Source of the DNA: Streptomyces sp.
GTDB taxonomy: Bacteria; Actinomycetota; Actinomycetes; Streptomycetales; Streptomycetaceae
Assembly (NCBI GenBank): GCA_003519485.1
Contig: DOWQ01000412.1
Location: 147-6,224, forward strand
Direction: 5' to 3'
DNA: 6,078 bases
The notes under the pieces: model-generated
Databases searched by the model: none
Seen by the model: only the letters and a program-made list of their open reading frames with translations
Told to the model about the DNA's origin: nothing
Part shown: one piece after another, positions 1-5,145 of the stretch
How the letters are laid out: every line of letters begins with the position of its first letter
Position numbering within the stretch: the first letter of the stretch is position 1
Position numbers and translations under genes: made by a program

Positions 1-383
1 GTCAGCTTGTCCACCAGCACCCGGTCCCCGCGCTGCAGGGTGTTCTGCATCGAATCCGAGGGAATCGAGAACGCCTGCAGCAGGAAGGTCTTGATGAGGA
101 GGGCCAGCAGCAGCGCGATCCCGATGAGGATCGGCAGCTCCTTCCAGAAGGAGCGTGGCTTCTTCTGGCCCACAGCGCTTCCCTCCCCGTCCTCCGGACG
201 GTCCTCCGAATACCCCTTCGGAAGGTCCTCCGGACCGTCCCCCGGGAGGTTCTCCGTACGTTCCCCGGCGCGGGGGTCCGCGTCGCGCTCCGCACCGTCC
301 CGCGGCTCAGCCCGTTCCTCTTCCACCGGGCGCTCCTCGGGTTCTTCCTGGCCGGTTCGCGCACCGACCGCCACATCCCCCAC
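1..383 (-). CDS. lepB: Type I signal peptidase, third tandem copy (partial, C-terminal part off the left edge)
   Basis: Membrane-bound serine peptidase that removes signal peptides from exported pre-proteins; only the first 127 codons are in the window. Seen: an acidic tail (residues 1-72, about 23 Asp/Glu against 9 Arg/Lys), one hydrophobic segment (about 83-105, ELPILIGIALLLALLIKTF), then the catalytic box IPSDSMQNTL with Ser111 before Met112, then GDRVLVDKL. The usual box is PSGSM; here Gly is Asp, which leaves the nucleophile intact. The catalytic Lys region lies beyond the edge. I chose GTG at 383-381 because AGGAG (393-389) sits 5 bases upstream and the N-terminus MGDVAVGAR looks like Streptomyces relatives as I remember them; GTG 389 and GTG 374 are badly spaced. 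The start lies inside the second lepB, a 77-base overlap in another frame. By position it would correspond to sipY of the Streptomyces cluster (inference). Confidence 0.9.
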   Translation of the reverse strand, partial: MGDVAVGARTGQEEPEERPVEEERAEPRDGAERDADPRAGERTENLPGDGPEDLPKGYSEDRPEDGEGSAVGQKKPRSFWKELPILIGIALLLALLIKTFLLQAFSIPSDSMQNTLQRGDRVLVDKL

Positions 384-1119
384 ATCCACTCCTCTCTCCG
401 CGCTGCATCGTGGCCCGCGCCCGGCGCAGGCCCACCACTCCCATAACGAGCGGGAGTTCCGCAGGGACCGGGAGGTGGATCATTGCTTGTACGTCCCGGT
501 CCGTCGCCGGCACGGGAGTCCCAGTATGGTCCCCTGGCCAGCCGCTTCGGGGACGCGGCGCGGCCGCGGGTGTCGCCGCGCCACCCGCGTCGGGGACGGA
601 GGCGTAGGTCTCCGGCTCCTCCAGTCCGCGCCAGTGGTCGAACGGCCATGCGATCACCAGCGCCCGGCCCACGACCAGATCCTCCGGGACGGTCCCGTCC
701 GCCGTGTCGTCCAGGTGGAAGCGGGAGTCCGCCGAGTTGGATCTGTGGTCGCCCATGACGAAGAGCCGGCCGGGCGGGACGTTCACGTCGAAGTCCATCT
801 CCGACGGGGAGTTGCCGGGATGCAGGTACGGCTCGGTGAGCGGGGTGCCGTTGACGGTGACCCGGCCCTCCTTGTCGCAGCACTTCACCGTGTCGCCACC
901 GACCGCGACGACCCGCTTGATCAGGTCCTGCTCGTTGTCCGACGGGAGCAGCCCGATGAAGGTCAGCAGCTCCTTGACCTGTTTGATGACGACCGGGTCC
1001 TCCTGCGGACTGGTCTGCTCGCCCTCCAGCCAGCCGCCTGGGTCCTTGAAGACCACGATGTCCCCGCGCTGCGGCTCCGAGCCGAACCACGGCGTCAGCT
1101 TGTCCACCAGCACCCGGTC
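1..1119. repeat. 26-bp perfect direct repeat shared by second and third lepB copies
   Basis: Positions 1-26 and 1094-1119 are identical over 26 bases. Both encode the conserved DRVLVDKLT stretch just after the catalytic Ser. The first copy has a diverged version near 1912-1937. This is consistent with tandem duplication plus strong protein constraint; it may also be a substrate for homologous recombination that would delete about 1.1 kb. Confidence 0.85.
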
Positions 1120-1392
1120 GCCGATCCGGATGGTCTGTTCCATCGAACCGGACGGGATCACGAACGCCTGCACGAGGAAGGTCTTGAGCGCCAGCGCTAT
1201 CACGATGGCCACGGTTATGAGGATCGGCACCTCACGTATCGCCGAGCGGCGCCTCCGCCGCTTGATGCGCCGCGCCGCCCGCCGACGCTCGGCCCGCCCG
1301 CCCGTCACCCGCCCGCCGGTGGGCCGGGTGCCCGTGGGCAGCGGCAGGTCCGAGCGGTGATGTCCGTAGCGCGGCCGCCCGCGGCTACCCAT
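307..1392 (-). CDS. lepB: Type I signal peptidase, second tandem copy, with predicted C-terminal membrane anchor
   Basis: Signal peptidase I (S26 family) of 361 residues. Seen in order: an Arg-rich cytoplasmic tail (1-54, with RRIKRRRRR at 41-49), TM segment about 55-76, catalytic Ser83 in IPSGSM, GDRVLVDKLTPWFG (91-104), catalytic Lys159 in LIKRVVAVGGD, a Cys pair (171-172), the family box MGDHRSNSADSR (213-224), and VVGRALVIAWPFDHW (240-254). A Pro/Ala linker (about 270-300) leads to a second hydrophobic stretch (about 303-321, ending ELPLVMGVVGL), then an Arg/Gly tail with Cys at 337, 340 and 344. A C-terminal anchor is unusual for bacterial SPase I generally but known among Streptomyces Sip proteins. 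The ATG at 1392 overlaps the upstream copy's stop by 8 bases (ATGGGTAG), so translational coupling is likely; its own Shine-Dalgarno is weak (GGAG 12 bases away). The last 25 codons overlap the third copy. Positional equivalent of sipX. Confidence 0.95.
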   Translation of the reverse strand: MGSRGRPRYGHHRSDLPLPTGTRPTGGRVTGGRAERRRAARRIKRRRRRSAIREVPILITVAIVIALALKTFLVQAFVIPSGSMEQTIRIGDRVLVDKLTPWFGSEPQRGDIVVFKDPGGWLEGEQTSPQEDPVVIKQVKELLTFIGLLPSDNEQDLIKRVVAVGGDTVKCCDKEGRVTVNGTPLTEPYLHPGNSPSEMDFDVNVPPGRLFVMGDHRSNSADSRFHLDDTADGTVPEDLVVGRALVIAWPFDHWRGLEEPETYASVPDAGGAATPAAAPRPRSGWPGDHTGTPVPATDRDVQAMIHLPVPAELPLVMGVVGLRRARATMQRGERSGCGGCGGRCANRPGRTRGAPGGRGTG

Positions 1393-2185
1393 GCCCGCCG
1401 CCCGCTCCGGGGACCGACGGATCGGACAGGTGGTCGAATCCGTACGGTCTCGAGAGGGACGTCCAGTGGCCGAACGGCCAGCCGATCCAGTCGGCCCTGC
1501 CGATCACTCGTTCGAGGGGCACCGTTCCGCCGCCGGGCTCGCCCAGGTGGTCCCGGGAGTCGCTGGAGTCGCTGCGGTGGTCGCCCATGACCCAGAGTCT
1601 GCCCTGCGGCACGGCGATGTCGAAGGGCACCCGGGAGGGGCTGTCGCCGGGGCTCAGGTAGTCCTCGTCGAGGGGCACGCCGTTCACCTTGATCCTCCCC
1701 CGCTCGTCGCAGCAGGTGACCCGGTCGCCGCCGACACCGACCACGCGCTTGACGTAATCCGTCTCCGCCGGCTCCGCGAGCCCCACCGCGGCTGCCGCCT
1801 CGCGCAGCAGCCCGGTCACCGCGCCACCGGGCCGCTCGCCGTGGACGAACGATCCGGTGCCGTCGAACACCACTACGTCTCCGCGCCGCGGTTTGTTGCC
1901 GAAACGGTATGCGAGCTTGTTCACCAGCACCCGGTCACCGACCCGGAGCGTGTTCTCCATCGAGCCGCTCGGGATCATGAAGGGCTGCACCACATGGGCG
2001 CTGAGCAGCAACAGAAAGCTCACGCAGAGCGCCGCCAGCACCCCGGCCTGCTGCCAGGGGCCGTAACCGTGCCACCGGACCGCCCATCCCGCCACCGTGG
2101 AACGCACCGAGCGCGACCGCTGCTCCGGCCCCTCAGTCGGGGCGGAGCAGCGGTCGCGCTCGGGAAGCTGTCCGTCGGTGTCCAT
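1385..2185 (-). CDS. lepB: Type I signal peptidase, first tandem copy
   Basis: Signal peptidase I of 266 residues, cleaving signal peptides at the outer face of the membrane. Seen: N-terminal tail 1-45, TM segment about 46-66 (GVLAALCVSFLLLLSAHVV), catalytic Ser75 in IPSGSMENTL, GDRVLVNKLAYRFG (83-96), catalytic Lys146 in YVKRVVGVGGD, Cys pair (158-159), MGDHRSDSSDSR (200-211), and VIGRADWIGWPFGHW (227-241). Unlike the second copy it ends after a short Gly-rich tail with no second hydrophobic segment. The ATG at 2185 has no good Shine-Dalgarno; a TAGGCT element 9 bases upstream suggests a nearly leaderless transcript. It starts 45 bases after rplS. Codons 8-27 are encoded by a perfect 21-bp inverted repeat, so the N-terminal tail may be partly a by-product of a structural signal, and a start downstream of the hairpin cannot be excluded. 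Positional equivalent of sipW. Confidence 0.94.
   Translation of the reverse strand: MDTDGQLPERDRCSAPTEGPEQRSRSVRSTVAGWAVRWHGYGPWQQAGVLAALCVSFLLLLSAHVVQPFMIPSGSMENTLRVGDRVLVNKLAYRFGNKPRRGDVVVFDGTGSFVHGERPGGAVTGLLREAAAAVGLAEPAETDYVKRVVGVGGDRVTCCDERGRIKVNGVPLDEDYLSPGDSPSRVPFDIAVPQGRLWVMGDHRSDSSDSRDHLGEPGGGTVPLERVIGRADWIGWPFGHWTSLSRPYGFDHLSDPSVPGAGGGHG
2107..2163 (-). repeat. Very strong hairpin in the 5' coding end of the first lepB
   Basis: The arms at 2107-2127 and 2143-2163 are perfectly complementary over 21 bp. Inside them 2129-2132 (cccc) can pair with 2139-2142 (gggg), leaving one bulged base (2128) and a 6-base loop (2133-2138). On the minus strand the stem begins 22 bases after the A of the lepB start codon and encodes residues 8-27 (PERDRCS ... 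QRSRSV). No T-run follows the hairpin, but U-less terminators are often proposed in actinomycetes. Possible roles are rplS terminator, attenuator, or translation control of the signal peptidase operon. The structure is seen; the role is inferred. Confidence 0.85.
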
Positions 2186-2194
2186 CGTGCCCAG

Positions 2195-2200
2195 AGCCTA
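2195..2200 (-). promoter_or_regulatory. Candidate -10 element for the lepB cluster
   Basis: On the minus strand TAGGCT, close to the streptomycete vegetative -10 consensus, lies 9 bases before the lepB ATG at 2185. Transcription would begin 2-4 bases before the start codon, giving an almost leaderless mRNA; this fits the missing Shine-Dalgarno. No convincing -35 is present at 17-18 bases (CCGGAC or GCCGGA), so confidence is low. Confidence 0.3.
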
Positions 2201-2230
2201 ACCGGCAGGGTCAGGACGTCCGGCGGGAGT

Positions 2231-2581
2231 TCAGTTGCGCTTCTCCTTGATCTTCGCGGCCTTGCCGCGCAGCTCACGGAGGAAGTACAGCTTCGCGCGG
2301 CGCACGTCGCCGCGGCTGACGATCTCGACCTTCTCGACGATCGGGGTGTGCACCGGGAAGGTGCGCTCCACGCCGACGCTGAAGGAGACCTTGCGGACCG
2401 AGAAGGTCTCGCGCACGCCGGCGCCCTGGCGACGGATGACCACGCCCTTGAACAGCTGGACACGGGAGCGGGTGCCCTCGATGACGCGCACGTGGACGTT
2501 CACGGTGTCGCCGGGACGGAACGCCGGGATGTCGGTACGCAGCGATGCGGCGTCGACGCTGTCGAGAAGGTTCATGACCAT
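2231..2581 (-). CDS. rplS: 50S ribosomal protein L19
   Basis: Large-subunit protein L19, which sits at the 30S-50S interface. The 116-residue product has full family length and signature: an N-terminal LLDSVDAASLRTDIPAFRPG, the DTVNVHVRVIEG strand (25-36), FKGVVIRRQGAGVRETFSVR (44-63), then the GVERTFPVHTP stretch (70-80), GDVRRAKLYFLRELRGKAAK (91-110) and a basic end. Two in-frame ATGs occur (2581 and 2575). I chose 2581 because GAGG is 7 bases upstream, whereas for 2575 it would be 13. It follows trmD after 139 bases, as expected from the conserved rpsP-rimM-trmD-rplS order, and is followed 45 bases later by the signal peptidase cluster. Confidence 0.98.
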   Translation of the reverse strand: MVMNLLDSVDAASLRTDIPAFRPGDTVNVHVRVIEGTRSRVQLFKGVVIRRQGAGVRETFSVRKVSFSVGVERTFPVHTPIVEKVEIVSRGDVRRAKLYFLRELRGKAAKIKEKRN

Positions 2582-2591
2582 CTGCTTTCCT

Positions 2592-2615
2592 CGCTGATGC
2601 CACAGGTCATCAGCG
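2592..2615 (-). repeat. Hairpin just upstream of the rplS ribosome-binding site
   Basis: Perfect 8-bp inverted repeat (arms 2592-2599 and 2608-2615, CGCTGATG/CATCAGCG) with an 8-base loop. On the mRNA its 3' arm ends immediately before the GAGGAAA Shine-Dalgarno of rplS, so folding could affect L19 initiation. L19 leader RNAs are known in Firmicutes; whether this is an analogue is unproven. Confidence 0.5.
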
Positions 2616-2680
2616 GAATGTCGTAATGCTGAAGAGGATGTCGCCGGTTACGGCGGTGGTGCGGCGGGCGGACGTCGTTC

Positions 2681-2695
2681 CCCCTGTGGCAGGGG
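2681..2695 (-). repeat. Small hairpin between trmD and rplS
   Basis: CCCCTG and CAGGGG pair over 6 bp around a 3-base loop, 26 bases after the trmD stop. A 5-bp stem (2642-2646 with 2651-2655) follows. There is no T-run, so a terminator role is weakly supported. I could not find a convincing promoter in the rest of this 139-base gap (2582-2720). Confidence 0.35.
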
Positions 2696-2720
2696 CGTGC
2701 ACCGGACGCACAACAAGGGT

Positions 2721-3536
2721 TCATTCTTCCACGGCGCGGGTCGCCCGCCCAAATCGGCCCTCCGGCGTCATCTCCCAGCCCAGCTCGGCCAGGATCCGCC
2801 GGTCGTGCTTGTCGAACGCTGCCGGGTCCCGGCGCTGGATCAGGTCCGGCCGGTTCAAGGCCGTACGACGCAGCGCCTCGTCGCGCCGCCAGCGGGCGAC
2901 CTTGCCGTGGTGGCCGCTCAGCAGCACCTCGGGGATGCCGCGGTCGCGCCACTCGGGCGGCTTGGTGTAGACGGGGCCCTCCAGGAGCCCGGCCATCTCG
3001 CCGGCGGCGAAGGAGTCGTCACGGAAGGACTCGGCGTTCCCGAGCACGCCCGGGAGCAGCCGGGCCACCGCCTCGGTGATCACCAGAACGGGCGCCTCGC
3101 CACCGGCCAGGACGTAGTCGCCGATGGAGACCTCGAGCACCTCGTAGCGCTCCCCGTACTCCTCGATGACCCGCCGGTCGATGCCCTCGTAGCGGGCCGG
3201 GGTGAAGATCAGCCACGGCCGGCCGGCGAGTTCGCCCGCGAGGGCCTGGGTGAACGGACGGCCGCTGGGGGTGGGGACGACGATGGCCGGCCGGTCCGGC
3301 CCCTCGCCGGAGCCGATCACCGCGTCGAGCGCCTCGCCCCATGGCTCGGGCTTCATGACCATGCCCGGGCCGCCGCCGTACGGCGTGTCGTCGACGGTGT
3401 TGTGCCGGTCGTGCGTCCAGTCCCGCAGGTCGTGCACCCGTACGTCCAGCTGCCCTCGGGCGCGCGCCTTGCCGACGAGCGAGAGGTTCAGCGGCTCCAG
3501 GTACTCCGGGAAGATGGTGATGACATCGAGCCTCAT
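2721..3536 (-). CDS. trmD: tRNA (guanine-37-N1)-methyltransferase TrmD
   Basis: SAM-dependent enzyme that methylates N1 of G37 next to the anticodon in tRNAs with a G at position 36, preventing +1 frameshifting; a SPOUT trefoil-knot homodimer. Seen in the 271-residue product: start MRLDVITIFPEY, HNTVDDTPYGGGPGM (45-59), PTPSGRPFTQ (88-97), ARYEGIDRRV (114-123) with Arg115 matching the conserved active-site Arg, SIGDYVLAGGE (137-147) with Asp140 at the place of the catalytic Asp, LGNAESF (165-171), EGPVYTKPPEW (186-196) and LLSGHHGKVARWRRDEALRRT (205-225). Slightly longer than E. coli TrmD. The ATG overlaps the rimM stop by 4 bases (ATGA) and has GAGG 7 bases upstream, so it is translationally coupled to rimM. 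Confidence 0.98.
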   Translation of the reverse strand: MRLDVITIFPEYLEPLNLSLVGKARARGQLDVRVHDLRDWTHDRHNTVDDTPYGGGPGMVMKPEPWGEALDAVIGSGEGPDRPAIVVPTPSGRPFTQALAGELAGRPWLIFTPARYEGIDRRVIEEYGERYEVLEVSIGDYVLAGGEAPVLVITEAVARLLPGVLGNAESFRDDSFAAGEMAGLLEGPVYTKPPEWRDRGIPEVLLSGHHGKVARWRRDEALRRTALNRPDLIQRRDPAAFDKHDRRILAELGWEMTPEGRFGRATRAVEE

Positions 3537-4102
3537 GCCCGGTCCTCGTCGGCCCCGGGAACGGCGTCCCGCGCGCCCGGCTTCCCGGCCGGCAGGTCGT
3601 CGATCAGGCCCGGGGGCGGGTCGACGACCGCGCGCTGCTCGACGAGATCGACCTCGGGCACGATCTCGGAGACGAAGGGGATCATCACCTGGCTGCCGTC
3701 CGGCCGCTCGACGACCAGCAGGTCCTGGTACGGCAGATGGGAGATCTCGGTGATCCGGCCGACCTCGGTGCCGTCGGTGGTGACCACGTCGAGGTCCATC
3801 AGCTGATGGTCGTAGTACTCCTCGGGGTCCTCGGGGACCTCCTCGGGGTCGACCTCGGCGATCAACAGGGTGTTACGGAGGGCCTCGGCGCCCGAACGGC
3901 TGTTCACGCCGGCGAAGCGCAGCAGCAGCCGGCCGCTGTGCACCCGGCCGGTCTCGATGGTCAGCGGCCCGGCGGAGGCCGGCTCGGTGGCCAGCACGGC
4001 ACCGGGGGAGAGCCGGAGTTCCGGCTCGTCCGTGCGTACCTCCACGGTGACCTCGCCCTTGATCCCATGGGCGCGGCCGACACGCGCGACTACCAGCTGC
4101 AC
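3533..4102 (-). CDS. rimM: Ribosome maturation factor RimM (16S rRNA processing protein)
   Basis: 30S assembly factor that helps maturation of the 16S 3' (head) domain and contacts S19. The 189-residue product has the N-terminal RimM domain (1-85, starting MQLVVARVGRAHGIKGEV) and a PRC-barrel domain (about 95-166) opened by EYYDHQLMDLDVV, with GRITEI and LLVVERPDG strands, ending in a poorly conserved acidic tail (ADEDRA). The frame stays open back to 4243, but I chose GTG at 4102: the family starts exactly here, GGAG lies 9 bases upstream (4115-4112), and the upstream part would run through a terminator hairpin. It is separated from khpA by that terminator, so read-through or a promoter inside the hairpin region is needed to express rimM-trmD. 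Confidence 0.97.
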   Translation of the reverse strand: MQLVVARVGRAHGIKGEVTVEVRTDEPELRLSPGAVLATEPASAGPLTIETGRVHSGRLLLRFAGVNSRSGAEALRNTLLIAEVDPEEVPEDPEEYYDHQLMDLDVVTTDGTEVGRITEISHLPYQDLLVVERPDGSQVMIPFVSEIVPEVDLVEQRAVVDPPPGLIDDLPAGKPGARDAVPGADEDRA

Positions 4103-4128
4103 AGCACTCTTCTCCAGCTCGGTGAATG

Positions 4129-4163
4129 AAAAAGGGCCGGGGGCGGCGCACCGCCCCCGGCCC
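4129..4163 (-). terminator. Intrinsic terminator between khpA and rimM
   Basis: Perfect 13-bp GC stem (arms 4134-4146 and 4151-4163) with a 4-base loop (TGCG on the mRNA) followed on the minus strand by five T (4133-4129) and CATT. This is a classic rho-independent terminator for the rpsP-khpA transcript. It ends only 26 bases before the rimM start codon and 13 bases before its Shine-Dalgarno, so it may act as a leaky terminator or attenuator setting the ratio of S16 to RimM/TrmD. Confidence 0.9.
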
Positions 4164-4170
4164 CGGCCAT

Positions 4171-4205
4171 GCTCAGCCACCGGTCGGGAACCCCAGTGGC
4201 TGAGC
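4171..4205 (-). repeat. Second hairpin of the khpA-rimM gap
   Basis: Perfect 10-bp inverted repeat (GCTCAGCCAC at 4171-4180, GTGGCTGAGC at 4196-4205) with a 15-base loop, 7 bases before the terminator stem. The right arm can instead pair GTGGC (4196-4200) with GCCAC (4207-4211), which would break both this and the next hairpin. Confidence 0.7.
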
Positions 4206-4233
4206 GGCCACCTCCGCGGAAGCGGTGGTGGCC
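4206..4233 (-). repeat. First hairpin of the khpA-rimM gap
   Basis: Arms GGCCACC (4206-4212) and GGTGGCC (4227-4233) pair over 7 bp; after one T-T mismatch an inner CCGC/GCGG stem of 4 bp closes a 4-base loop (4218-4221). It starts 10 bases after the khpA stop codon and directly abuts the second hairpin. Confidence 0.7.
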
Positions 4234-4243
4234 GGCCGCACAT

Positions 4244-4474
4244 TCAGTCCACGTCGACCAGGTCGACGCGGATACCACGGCCGCCGATGGCGCCGACGAC
4301 GGTGCGCAGTGCACGCGCGGTGCGGCCGTTGCGGCCGATCACCTTGCCGAGGTCGTCGGGGTGCACCCGGACCTCGAGCACCCGCCCGCGCCGCAGCGTG
4401 CGCTCAGTGACCTGCACGTCATCAGGGTTGTCGACAATGCCCTTCACCAGATGCTCGAGGGCCTCCTCGAGCAT
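4244..4474 (-). CDS. khpA: KH-domain RNA-binding protein, KhpA family
   Basis: Small single-KH protein of 76 residues. Seen: N-terminal helix MLEEALEHLVKGIVDNPDDV, a strand region RVLEVRVHPDDLG (31-43), and the RNA-binding GxxG loop KVIGRNGRTARALR (44-57; Gly47-Arg-Asn-Gly50), then RTVVGAIGGRGIRVDLVDVD. In Firmicutes KhpA pairs with KhpB (Jag/EloR) and binds many RNAs, affecting cell elongation and division; the role in actinomycetes is less clear. The gene between rpsP and rimM is a standard location for the family. The ATG lies 2 bases after the rpsP stop, with GAGG 7 bases upstream inside the rpsP end, so it is cotranscribed and probably coupled. Confidence 0.95.
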   Translation of the reverse strand: MLEEALEHLVKGIVDNPDDVQVTERTLRRGRVLEVRVHPDDLGKVIGRNGRTARALRTVVGAIGGRGIRVDLVDVD

Positions 4475-4476
4475 CC

Positions 4477-4920
4477 TCAGGCCTCGGTCGACTCGGCGCC
4501 CGCCGAGGTGGCTGCCGCCTCGTCCGCCTTCTTCTCGGACTTCTTGGCCTTCGGAGTGATCGCCTCGCCCTTCGACTCCTCGCCGCCGTCCTTGGCCGCA
4601 GCCTCGAACAGGGCGCGCTTGTCGGCCTTCGGCTCGGCGACCTTCATCGGCGGCGGCGCCGGCAGGCCCTTGTACTTCTGCCAGTCACCGGTGACCTTGA
4701 GGATGGCCGCGACGGGCTCGGTCGGCTGCGCGCCGACACTCAGCCAGTACTGGACACGCTCGGAGTCGACCTCGATACGCGAAGGGTTCTGCACCGGGTG
4801 GTACAGACCGATCTCCTCGATCGCCCGGCCGTCACGGCGGGTGCGGGAGTCGGCGACGATGATGCGGTAGTGAGGCGACCGGATCTTGCCCAGACGCTTA
4901 AGCTTGATCTTGACTGCCAC
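4477..4920 (-). CDS. rpsP: 30S ribosomal protein S16
   Basis: Small-subunit protein S16, an early assembly protein that binds the 16S 5' domain. The 147-residue product has the full S16 core (1 to about 85): MAVKIKLKRLGKIRSPHYRI, VADSRTRRDGRAIEEIGLYHP (22-42), ERVQYWLSVGAQPTEPV (54-70), then VTGDWQKYKG. A further 60 residues rich in Lys, Ala and Glu form a likely disordered extension; S16 of E. coli is about 82 residues, and such tails are usual in actinomycetes. The start is GTG at 4920, since the family begins exactly there; AGGAG lies 11 bases upstream, rather far. The frame stays open upstream to about 5106, but that stretch has no S16 similarity. Confidence 0.98.
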   Translation of the reverse strand: MAVKIKLKRLGKIRSPHYRIIVADSRTRRDGRAIEEIGLYHPVQNPSRIEVDSERVQYWLSVGAQPTEPVAAILKVTGDWQKYKGLPAPPPMKVAEPKADKRALFEAAAKDGGEESKGEAITPKAKKSEKKADEAAATSAGAESTEA

Positions 4921-5057
4921 GGGAGTGGTGTCTCCTGCTCTATGACGTGTTTGAGCATTGCGGCTCCCACGTGGGGTTGTGGGGGCCGAGTGGCTCGATG
5001 GACGCGTCAGCCGAGGGAGAGAGGGGTCCGGTCCGGCTGCCGAGTGCTCAGCGGTCC

Positions 5058-5068
5058 ATTCTGCCATA
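5058..5068 (-). promoter_or_regulatory. Candidate extended -10 promoter for rpsP-khpA
   Basis: On the minus strand TATGGCAGAAT contains TGN followed by CAGAAT, resembling an extended -10. It lies in the 225-base gap upstream of rpsP, and a start near 5051 would give a leader of about 130 bases. The -35 region is covered by a 6-bp GGCGAC/GTCGCC inverted repeat (5070-5084) and is not a clear consensus. A further 6-bp hairpin (5082-5087 with 5094-5099) could be a weak terminator of the upstream gene and competes with the first one. Confidence 0.35.
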
Positions 5069-5145
5069 CGGCGACAGCGTCGCCGCACGCCCCTGCGGCA
5101 TCGCACAGGAGGACCGGGGGACGGCCGCGGGGCGCTACGGCGACG

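Noticed and set aside
189..240. Repeated GTCCTCCG (189, 201, 225) and a 9-bp inverted repeat (196-204 with 232-240)
   Set aside because: Explained by recurring Pro-Glu-Asp codons in the acidic tail of the third lepB; unit spacing is in multiples of three codons, not a CRISPR or regulatory array.
2..1090. Long open minus-strand frame of 362 codons over the second and third lepB
   Set aside because: It is out of frame with both recognisable signal peptidases; its product is Arg/Gly/Pro low complexity with no family motif.
7..1590. 527-codon plus-strand open frame
   Set aside because: Antisense to three clear lepB genes; long open antisense frames are expected at this GC content.
1391..2626. 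411-codon plus-strand open frame opposite lepB and rplS
   Set aside because: His/Val/Arg-rich antisense product with no recognisable domain; the minus strand carries conserved genes throughout.
2697..3806. 369-codon plus-strand open frame opposite trmD and rimM
   Set aside because: Antisense shadow of two strongly conserved proteins.
4103..4243. N-terminal extension of RimM by 47 residues
   Set aside because: It would be translated through three hairpins and a terminator, has no family similarity, and a good start with Shine-Dalgarno exists at 4102.
4740..4970. 76-codon minus frame overlapping the rpsP start (MLKHVIEQE...)
   Set aside because: Mostly overlaps rpsP out of frame and becomes Ser/Arg low complexity; an upstream-ORF role was considered but nothing supports it.
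4921..5106. N-terminal extension of S16 by 62 residues
   Set aside because: No S16 similarity; the family start is the GTG at 4920 and the region looks like promoter plus leader.
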